DNA of 46,522 nucleotides, from the NCBI GenBank assembly GCA_964551995.1, contig CAZKFD010000024.1, forward strand, positions 1-46,522, written 5' to 3'. Source of the stretch: DATKJS01 sp964551995 (lineage in GTDB: Bacteria; Acidobacteriota; Aminicenantia; Aminicenantales; Saccharicenantaceae). This document shows, one piece after another, positions 7,407 to 13,453 of this stretch. A program made the translations under genes and the position numbers. The notes beneath the pieces are model-generated. The model ran no database searches, was not told where the DNA came from, and was given only the letters and a program-made list of their open reading frames with translations. Each line of letters begins with the position of its first letter. The first letter of the stretch is position 1.

Positions 7407-8568
7407 TCTCTGGCTCAGTACCCTGGCTCATCAGGTCGAGATATCTCTTATAAGCAAAGAGCCGCCTTCTCTTCTTTCCCGTGATCTCTTTGATGATCTT
7501 CGCTTTCTGCAGTGCTTCCAGCGTCTTTGAGATAGTCGGCGGAGATATCTTCGTTCTTTGGGCGAGAAAAGCGACGTTGGCAATCGGCCGATTTTGAAAA
7601 ACCTGGTGAGTGCTTAGCGCAGAGCCCGCCTTCCGTCCCAGAGCACGGATGACCTCCCGGTCCTCGCTGCAAATATCGTTCAACCTGCGCGCGGTGGTCA
7701 CCGCCCTCTCGGCCATCTCCCTGATCCCGGCCACGAAGAACCGCAACCAGGATTCCCAGTCCCCCTCGGCCCTGACTTTCATGAGCAGGTCGAAATATTG
7801 AGTTCTGTGTTGTTTGAAGTAGAGGCTTAAATAGAGGAGCGGGCGCTGCAGGACCCCCTCATGGCAAAGAAGCAACGTGATTAAGAGTCGGCCGATCCTG
7901 CCATTCCCATCGAGAAACGGATGGATCGTCTCGAACTGAACGTGCATGAGGGCGGCCTTGATCAAAACCGGACTTCTTTCGGGGATGTCATGAAGATACT
8001 TTTCCCAATCGCCCATCGCATCAGCGACGCGGTCAGGGGGCGGCGGGACATAGAGGGCATTGCCCGGCCTAGTGCCTTGGATCCAGTTCTGGGAGCGGCG
8101 GAAATCACCGGGATCTTTCTCATGGCCTCGACCCTTCGAGAGCAGGATCTTATGGATTTCTCTGACGAGCCGGTTCGAAAGCGGAAAGTCCCCGCGAAGC
8201 CGTTTGAGACCATGGTTTATAGCCGCGACATAGTTGGAGACTTCGACGACGTCATCAAGGGGCACGCCAGGAACTTCCTCCAACTCGAACAGGAGCAGGT
8301 CGGAAAGAGAGGATTTCGTCCCCTCGATTTGAGAGGAGAGAACGGCTTCCTTCCTGACATACATATAGAGAAACAAATTGATATCAGGGAGCATGGCCGC
8401 AATGGTATCCAAGCGTCCGAGGGAGAGGAGGGCTTGGTCAAGCTCTTCCCTGAGGACGGGATCGATCTCCAACGGAGGCTTCGGCGGAAGAGGAAACGGA
8501 ACGAAGGCGCGGACCTCTCCGTCCCCGTCTTTCTGAATGACATATCCCCCTGTCAAGCCGCGGTTCAT
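7399..8568 (-). CDS. Fic-family protein (putative AMP-transferase) with winged-helix C-terminus
   Basis: A 389-residue Fic enzyme. The catalytic loop TIHPFLDGNGRIGR matches the canonical HxFx(D/E)GNGRxxR motif in full, so nucleotide transfer (usually AMP) to a target hydroxyl is expected. SSQIEG near residue 80 matches the (S/T)xxxE(G/N) inhibitory helix motif, here N-terminal, so the enzyme is probably self-inhibited. The C-terminal 90 residues (TKISPPTISKTLEALQKAKII) look like a winged helix that could bind DNA. It is the first gene of an operon with hsdR. The start ATG 8568 follows a purine-rich GAGAGAG. Palindromic module B lies directly upstream and contains the likely promoter, so autoregulation through the winged helix is possible. 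The target is unknown. Confidence 0.88.
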   Translation of the reverse strand: MNRGLTGGYVIQKDGDGEVRAFVPFPLPPKPPLEIDPVLREELDQALLSLGRLDTIAAMLPDINLFLYMYVRKEAVLSSQIEGTKSSLSDLLLFELEEVPGVPLDDVVEVSNYVAAINHGLKRLRGDFPLSNRLVREIHKILLSKGRGHEKDPGDFRRSQNWIQGTRPGNALYVPPPPDRVADAMGDWEKYLHDIPERSPVLIKAALMHVQFETIHPFLDGNGRIGRLLITLLLCHEGVLQRPLLYLSLYFKQHRTQYFDLLMKVRAEGDWESWLRFFVAGIREMAERAVTTARRLNDICSEDREVIRALGRKAGSALSTHQVFQNRPIANVAFLAQRTKISPPTISKTLEALQKAKIIKEITGKKRRRLFAYKRYLDLMSQGTEPENG

Positions 8569-8603
8569 GACATTCTCTCTCGCCTCCGGCTAATTTAAGT
8601 TTC

Positions 8604-8654
8604 TTTAATAAGCCGGACGCTAATTAAAGGATAACGCCTTTTCCTTTAATTAGC
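8604..8654 (-). promoter_or_regulatory. Palindromic module, copy B: probable promoter/operator of fic-hsdR
   Basis: Same layout as copies A and C. TTTAATAAGC (8604-8613) faces GCTAATTAAA (8619-8628) across 5 bases, and ATTAAAGGA (8623-8631) faces TCCTTTAAT (8642-8650) across 10. On the minus strand TTGCTA, 17 bases, TATCCT forms a promoter whose -35 and -10 boxes lie in the two arms, directly upstream of fic. A regulator bound to the palindrome would block it. Confidence 0.6.
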
Positions 8655-8661
8655 AAGGGAA

Positions 8662-9261
8662 TTAATATTGCCATGCTTCAAGATAGGGCCTGATGACGTT
8701 AGCTACCCGGCAGACCTTTGCAGAGTCATATATTTCTGAAACCGTCGCCTTTCTGGATCGAATGCAGTCCTTTCCTGCTTCAAGCGCGACATCCAGGCCG
8801 ATCTTATTCCGGTACTTGAAGCAGTCGGCCACCGTCTTTGCCGGACTCGTTATCCGGAGTGTGGATCCGAGGATTTTGTGCTCCTCGACGCCATAAGCGA
8901 GAGACGCGTCGGAGAAGCGAACAAGTCTCACCAGGGTGCTGCTGATTCTCGGCTTCTTGGCTTTCCTGCCGATCGCGATCCAGACCTGGTATGGCTCCTG
9001 GGTTCCGATCTCGTGGAAGCGCAGGGCAGTGAGGAGACAGATAACTCCTCCGGGGACTTTCTTTGCCACCTCGAGGAGGCTGATATGCTCGGTTTCCGGC
9101 CCACCCGGGCGCATATAAAGGCCACGTTGAGCGCGCACAACTCGCCCCTTTTTTACAAGCCGCATTAGAGCAGTTCTAGGCAGGTTATGGGTCTTGAGGT
9201 CGCGAGGGCGGAGGAAGGCGTTGACTTTCAGGAGCTCGATGACCCTCTCCTCTTGAGTCAT
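8662..9261 (-). CDS. AbiEi-type antitoxin / transcriptional regulator (orphan)
   Basis: The 199-residue protein has an N-terminal winged helix (FLRPRDL, TALMRLVKKGRVVRAQRGLY) and a C-terminal domain with LLTALRFHEIGTQEP and ITSPAKTVADCFKYR, the signature of AbiEi/COG5340 antitoxins of type IV toxin-antitoxin systems. In those systems AbiEi represses its own promoter and counters the nucleotidyltransferase toxin AbiEii. No AbiEii-like gene is next to it: downstream is fic, upstream a divergent gene. The start is set at ATG 9261. An upstream in-frame GTG at 9294 lies inside the operator palindrome and would add 11 residues. It may act as regulator of the island, or counter Fic. Both ideas are inference. 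Confidence 0.8.
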   Translation of the reverse strand: MTQEERVIELLKVNAFLRPRDLKTHNLPRTALMRLVKKGRVVRAQRGLYMRPGGPETEHISLLEVAKKVPGGVICLLTALRFHEIGTQEPYQVWIAIGRKAKKPRISSTLVRLVRFSDASLAYGVEEHKILGSTLRITSPAKTVADCFKYRNKIGLDVALEAGKDCIRSRKATVSEIYDSAKVCRVANVIRPYLEAWQY

Positions 9262-9280
9262 GACGCGCCGCACAGTATTA

Positions 9281-9319
9281 CTAATTGTCGGCACTTATCA
9301 ACAAGTGCCAACTAATTGT
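9281..9319. promoter_or_regulatory. Operator-like palindrome before abiEi
   Basis: GGCACTT (9290-9296) and AAGTGCC (9303-9309) form a perfect 7-bp inverted repeat with 6 bases between, enclosed by two direct copies of CTAATTGT (9281-9288 and 9312-9319). The outer copy overlaps the -10 box of the abiEi promoter, the place expected for a self-repressor site. Confidence 0.6.
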
Positions 9320-9343
9320 AACATCAGGGAACGGCCATTTCAA
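9315..9343 (-). promoter_or_regulatory. Promoter of abiEi
   Basis: On the minus strand TTGAAA (9343-9338), 17 bases, TACAAT (9320-9315). Transcription would start within the palindrome 9281-9319, about 45 bases before ATG 9261. Confidence 0.6.
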
Positions 9344-9372
9344 GGGAAAAAACATCTCTTAACTAAAGAAAC

Positions 9373-9419
9373 TTTAATAGCCGCCATCCTTATTAAAGGA
9401 TAACGGCATATCCTTTATT
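9373..9419. repeat. Palindromic module, copy C
   Basis: TTTAATAGC (from 9373) faces a less perfect CTTATTAAA arm. ATTAAAGGA (9392-9400) faces TCCTTTATT (9411-9419) across 10 bases, and the spacer TAACGGCATA resembles that of copy B (TAACGCCTTT). It sits about 110 bases upstream of abiEi and on the other side of the divergent nuclease gene promoter, so it could affect either. Confidence 0.65.
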
Positions 9420-9482
9420 AACTATTACGGAGAAGTACTTAAAACGTCGATCTACCCTGCTTTGAGGATGAAGCTAAAGTAT

Positions 9483-9521
9483 ATGACCTTGCTTGTCATA
9501 AAGGTCATTCTACCTTAGAAT
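9483..9521 (+). promoter_or_regulatory. Promoter with overlapping inverted repeat before the two-gene module
   Basis: TTGTCA (9493-9498), 17 bases, TAGAAT (9516-9521). ATGACCTT (9483-9490) and AAGGTCAT (9501-9508) form a perfect 8-bp inverted repeat that brackets the -35 box, so a repressor bound there should block the polymerase. The start codon at 9541 would leave a leader of only about a dozen bases. Confidence 0.6.
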
Positions 9522-9540
9522 ATTTTTTCAGCAACGGCAA

Positions 9541-10458
9541 ATGGCGAAAAAGCTGTCACCCGCCGCAGTAATCGCACTCAAAGAGGCACTCTGCGCGGCA
9601 TACTGGTATAAGGATGACCTGCGAGCCTTTCTTCATCAGTGCCTCTCTAATCCGGCGGTCCTAGCAACTCTCAATTGGAGCAGCCACAAGCGCCAAATTG
9701 TCTCCGACTTGGTGGATTACCTGACCAAAAACCCAGCCAAGTACCTCGATGACCTAGAGAGACTTTGTTTTGAAACCTGCAATATCTCCAGCTTCCGCCA
9801 TCTCGAACAACTTGAGGATGGAGCAAAGAAAGCCAACCGTGCTCGTACTGCTATAGCCCATCTTAAGAGCCTTGTTGAATCCCACGAATCGGCAAAGAAG
9901 GAAAACGAGGACCTCTTACGGCGACAAAAGAAGGCCGCGGATAAGCTAAGGGCAAATGCAGCAATGCGGAATAAGCTCGATGAACTGAGAGTTCGTTATA
10001 CTTCGCTAGTAACGTGCTCGGAAGTTCAGGCACGAGGCTTCGAACTTGAAAAGCTAATGTACGATATGTTCAATCTCTTTGATTTGGACCCGAAATCCTC
10101 ATTCCGTAAGAAGGGCGAGCAAATTGACGGAGCGTTCACTCTTGAAGGTACCGACTATCTTTTTGAAGCCAGGTGGCAACAGGATCTTGTGGGCGCGGAG
10201 GCCCTCGATGCCTTCTCGTCAAAGGTCAAGCGTAAATTGGAAAATACGTTAGGCGTCTTTCTATCGATAAATGGCTTTTCGTCGGACGGAGTTAGTGCTC
10301 ACACTTCGGGCGGAGCTGTTATCATCCTGGTGGATGGCCAAGATCTTATGGCCGTTTTTGACCAGAGGATTGATCTCGTCAGCCTTCTTGTAAGAAAGAA
10401 GCGCCACGCGGCGCAAACCGGGAACATCTATTTGCGATTTCAGGATATCGATACGTAA
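9541..10458 (+). CDS. Restriction-endonuclease-like protein (Mrr-type PD-(D/E)XK core) with coiled coil
   Basis: A 305-residue protein. Residues 1-100 are helical and unrecognised (WYKDDLRAFLHQCL, YLDDLERLCF). Residues about 95-150 form a charged coiled coil. Residues about 160-260 resemble a PD-(D/E)XK fold of the Mrr type: RGFELEKLMYDMF, QIDGAF with the metal-binding Asp, and YLFEARWQ, where the usual E-x-K reads E-x-R. The later LGVFLSINGFSSDG fits the next core strand. It starts at ATG 9541 just after an operator-bearing promoter and is followed 10 bases later by a second gene. The setting points to defence. The Lys-to-Arg change leaves catalytic activity uncertain. Confidence 0.6.
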   Translation: MAKKLSPAAVIALKEALCAAYWYKDDLRAFLHQCLSNPAVLATLNWSSHKRQIVSDLVDYLTKNPAKYLDDLERLCFETCNISSFRHLEQLEDGAKKANRARTAIAHLKSLVESHESAKKENEDLLRRQKKAADKLRANAAMRNKLDELRVRYTSLVTCSEVQARGFELEKLMYDMFNLFDLDPKSSFRKKGEQIDGAFTLEGTDYLFEARWQQDLVGAEALDAFSSKVKRKLENTLGVFLSINGFSSDGVSAHTSGGAVIILVDGQDLMAVFDQRIDLVSLLVRKKRHAAQTGNIYLRFQDIDT

Positions 10459-10468
10459 AAAGTTGAGC

Positions 10469-11089
10469 ATGGCAAAGATGCCCGACGAGAAAGTCCTTCA
10501 AACTGAAAACAGCGGAGCTCTATTCGGCCCTGATTCTGATTGGTGGCATAACGCACGCCTCAATGTTTTCGGAATTGACATTAACGCCTATGCAATTGGT
10601 TACCGGCAGGCTGCTGATTTCCTCGTAGAACGTGTTAGCCAAGAACGCAGGTATCAAGATACGCTGGTTTATCCAATTGCATTCCTCTACAGACAGTACT
10701 TGGGGTTACGATTAAAGCAACTGGTTCATCTAAGCAAAATCCTCTTAGATCATCCTCGCGCTGAACGCAATCTACATCACGGAATCCTCAAGTTGTGGCA
10801 AGAATATCGAGGAATTTTGGAAGAACTACACCCGGGCGAATATGCCGACGATTTCGATAAAATCGAGGTGCGCGTAGCCGAGTTTGATTATATAGATCCA
10901 TCGTCCATAGCCTTTCGGTATCCAACAAATAAGGAGGGTGATCCATCTCTGGATGGTCTCAGTCATATAAACGTGCGAAAGCTGGCTGGGGCGCTTGGGG
11001 AAATTCCGCTAATCTTAGAGGGGGCGGCATCCGAGCTCGACAAGCTTCTCCAAGATAGGGTTGAAAGGGATTCATTGCCAGGAACCTAG
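10469..11089 (+). CDS. Unknown protein, partner of the nuclease-like gene
   Basis: I do not recognise the family with certainty. The 206-residue protein starts at ATG 10469, 10 bases after the previous stop (a TTG at 10463 is an alternative). It is helical and soluble, with no signal peptide. YPIAFLYRQYLGLRLKQLV and, later, HHGILKLWQEYRGIL recall a group of uncharacterised helical proteins, some of which look HEPN-like. A clean Rx4-6H HEPN motif is not established; RAERNLH is the only candidate. The tight spacing makes it part of a two-gene operon with the nuclease-like protein, inside a restriction island, so a defence role or a guard/partner role is plausible but unproven. Confidence 0.5.
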   Translation: MAKMPDEKVLQTENSGALFGPDSDWWHNARLNVFGIDINAYAIGYRQAADFLVERVSQERRYQDTLVYPIAFLYRQYLGLRLKQLVHLSKILLDHPRAERNLHHGILKLWQEYRGILEELHPGEYADDFDKIEVRVAEFDYIDPSSIAFRYPTNKEGDPSLDGLSHINVRKLAGALGEIPLILEGAASELDKLLQDRVERDSLPGT

Positions 11090-11204
11090 AGGGTCGAATG
11101 CTTGATGGCTGCGATTAGGCTTTTGGAACGGAGTTCGGGAAGCGAAGGTTTTCTATTTTATAGGCTCTTAGGTTAGGGCTCCATCGAACCTCGCAAGAAC
11201 TAGC

Positions 11205-12536
11205 TCACGCATTGCGAACGTCAATCTTGCCCCTGACCGCGGCAAGGATCAAGGCCGTTCGATATTCTCTTAAGAAGGCTACGGCTTCGGCTACCCTCGC
11301 TGTCAGAATGCTAATCTTGGCTGCAAATGAATTGATGTGTCTAGCAATATGACGCTGTTCGGTAAGGGAAGGAAGGCCAATAGGCATCTTTGCCAGCCGG
11401 CTAATATAGATATGCTTTATGGCAGTGCCGCCAGCTTCAAGTATCATCCTATTTTGATAAATCGCAGAGCGCAATAAGTACTGGATGAAACCTGTGTCTA
11501 TTAAACTTGGATTAAATCGCAGAAGAGCTATTGACTGGTTTATGCATACTTGTGAGCCATCTGCGACTGCAACCCTTCCGAGCGTTCCGTCTTTGGTTAG
11601 AAGGATATCTCCCTCTCTAGGCCTACTCTTATCGGTCAATAAACCCTCATAGGCTTCAATTGTCGTATGCCGCGCATTTTCATAAAGCAGATTCCCGTCT
11701 CCTATGTCCAAGGCTGTGAGCATATAGGGGCCTTGCTCTGCCACAGGCATCGGATTGGTAAATCCATAGGTATACGTTGACAGGCATTGATTGAGTGGGA
11801 CCACCTGCCAGCTCATGGGGATTATCCCAAGCCACTTGGCGCCGGAGTCCTTCATAGTAACATTGGGATCGAGGCCTTTGGTGACGGCATGGGTGATAAG
11901 GGCCATGCGCTCTTCTTGGAGCAGCTCTATGAGTTGCTCCTTTTTTTCGATCAGGGCATCGATCTTTGCTGTTTCACGGTCGAGGAAGTCCGTTATTTCT
12001 TGTTGCTCTCGAATACTAGGCGCGGGCATCATTAGGCAAGAGACGTCGTCCGCAGATACCGCATCGTATGTGCTCCCTTTTGCTATACTATCTAGCTAGG
12101 AACGGGCAATTTGAAGCGAATAACTACAATAACGCCTTTCTAGGACGGGGCCAAAGGGGCGTATTGCGCAGAGTCCACGTCCAATCCCATACTCACGATC
12201 TGCATAATTCAGGGCACCGACAGGCGCCCGAACCGAAATAAGGATATCTCCAGGGCCCGCAACCTTAGGTGGATAGGGGCAGAACGTATGCGCTGTTGGC
12301 TGTTTAGCTCCGAAATCTGCATTCCCTTGAAGGAATGGGAGTCCTTCACCAGACGTATTGACAATATCAGAGGGCGGAGATTGGCCCATATTAATTCGCG
12401 CTAAGTACTTTAAACGGCTTGGTTCCCAATGGCCCGGGATCGTCCCTAGCCATTCGGCGCCCGAGTCCTTGTATCGGGGATATGCCCGAAACCTCTTCCG
12501 CAGAGGTGCGAATCTTTCCTTAGCTGCTTCGACCAT
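11205..12536 (-). pseudogene. hsdS: Type I restriction specificity subunit S, interrupted by one in-frame amber codon
   Basis: HsdS reads the DNA target and guides the R and M subunits. Both target-recognition halves are present and begin alike: DSGAEWLGTIPGHWE in the first and DSGAKWLGIIPMSWQ in the second. The helical spacer REQQEITDFLDRETAKIDAL lies between them, and a second conserved helix (SLTEQRHIARHINSFAAKI) lies near the end. The frame is open from 12545 to 11205 except for a single TAG at 12098-12096. After it the same frame continues with AKGSTYDAVSADDV, a segment expected in an intact HsdS. Total length, 446 codons from the TTG or 443 from ATG 12536, is normal. Thus one nonsense change, not a frameshift, splits the gene. 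The upstream nuclease gene ends 5 bases before the ATG. Confidence 0.88.
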
Positions 12537-12541
12537 TTTAT

Positions 12542-13453
12542 TCAATTTTTTTCGTAGCTTTTTATGAATAGCGATTTCGCTTTTTCGAGATCCTCACGAG
12601 AGCGTATGGTAATCTCAAAGTCCCCCGTTCCGTAATGGCCGACTTTGCTAACGTCCCGAGTAAATCCGGCCTCGAGAGCCGTTTCCCGTGGATCCAACTT
12701 CACAAAAACCGTTAAGCAGCCCTTTGCGGGATGGATTTCCAGACTTGCGAAGTTCTTAATTCTCCGGAATGCGATGTAATACTTCAGCACCTTCGCCTGT
12801 ACATCATCCCCAAGGGCCAATAAGAAAGCCCGAACTTCCTCATAAAGATCTCGAAGGGGGCCCTGTAAATCGCCAAGCGTCTCGGAAATCGTCTTATACA
12901 CATTTATCGAAGGCGTGCCGCGGCCGCCCTTTACGACGGGTTCTTGGGCACTCGTAGCATTAACGAGCTCAAAGAGAAGCAGGCCTTCCCCGAATTTTCT
13001 GTAGCGGATGAGCTCGATATTTCGGTTCATTTCCTGCACGGCCTGCTCATCATAGCGGGTGAAGTCGCCGGCAATACAAAGCAGGCGCGGAGCCGACCAA
13101 TCTATCTCTTCAGCCGTCTTTTTTCCGAGTTTATCCATAACGAGAATCTTGAACTCGGCTTGGTGGTCCAATAGCCAATTCAGGTAAAAGAGACCCTGGT
13201 TGATTACGTTTTCGTTGGTCGCTCGCTTATATTCGATGATAACAGGGCATCCGTTCTCGTCTATGCCGAGCGAATCGACTCGCCCACGATGCTTAGGGCC
13301 CGTATTATATTCGCTAGCTAAAAAGCGAACGCCTAAGAGCGCTTCGAGGTTTCGCTCGATGGCGGTTTGTAGCGATTTTTCGAGAGCTGTCGCACTACCG
13401 AGAATCTCGCTCGCCTTGCCGTTGGACATCGCGAATAACTTAATATCGCTCAT
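12542..13453 (-). CDS. PD-(D/E)XK nuclease-like protein encoded between hsdM and hsdS
   Basis: The 303-residue protein starts at ATG 13453, overlapping the hsdM stop in ATGA. The N-terminal half contains HRGRVDSLGIDENG and VIIEYKRA, the Asp and Glu-x-Lys of a nuclease core of the NucS/DUF91 type, followed by QGLFYLNWLLDHQAEF. The C-terminal part (YYIAFRRIKNFASLEIHPAK, then a stretch ending in GHYGTGDFEI) resembles the DUF5655-type domain. Such proteins are often found in type I restriction operons, but no defined step in restriction is established for them to my knowledge. Overlap with hsdM and near contact with hsdS imply co-translation, so it may belong to the complex. Confidence 0.75.
   Translation of the reverse strand: MSDIKLFAMSNGKASEILGSATALEKSLQTAIERNLEALLGVRFLASEYNTGPKHRGRVDSLGIDENGCPVIIEYKRATNENVINQGLFYLNWLLDHQAEFKILVMDKLGKKTAEEIDWSAPRLLCIAGDFTRYDEQAVQEMNRNIELIRYRKFGEGLLLFELVNATSAQEPVVKGGRGTPSINVYKTISETLGDLQGPLRDLYEEVRAFLLALGDDVQAKVLKYYIAFRRIKNFASLEIHPAKGCLTVFVKLDPRETALEAGFTRDVSKVGHYGTGDFEITIRSREDLEKAKSLFIKSYEKN

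Noticed and set aside
11205..12545. Amber recoding (TAG read as an amino acid) to explain the hsdS stop
   Set aside because: Other genes here (htpX, hsdR, ligA, the DnaJ-domain gene) end with TAG at their expected length, so TAG acts as a normal stop.
11205..12545. Two independent half-size hsdS genes
   Set aside because: Both parts share one frame and the bases between them encode a normal HsdS segment, so one interrupted gene is simpler. Re-initiation of the second half is kept as a possibility.
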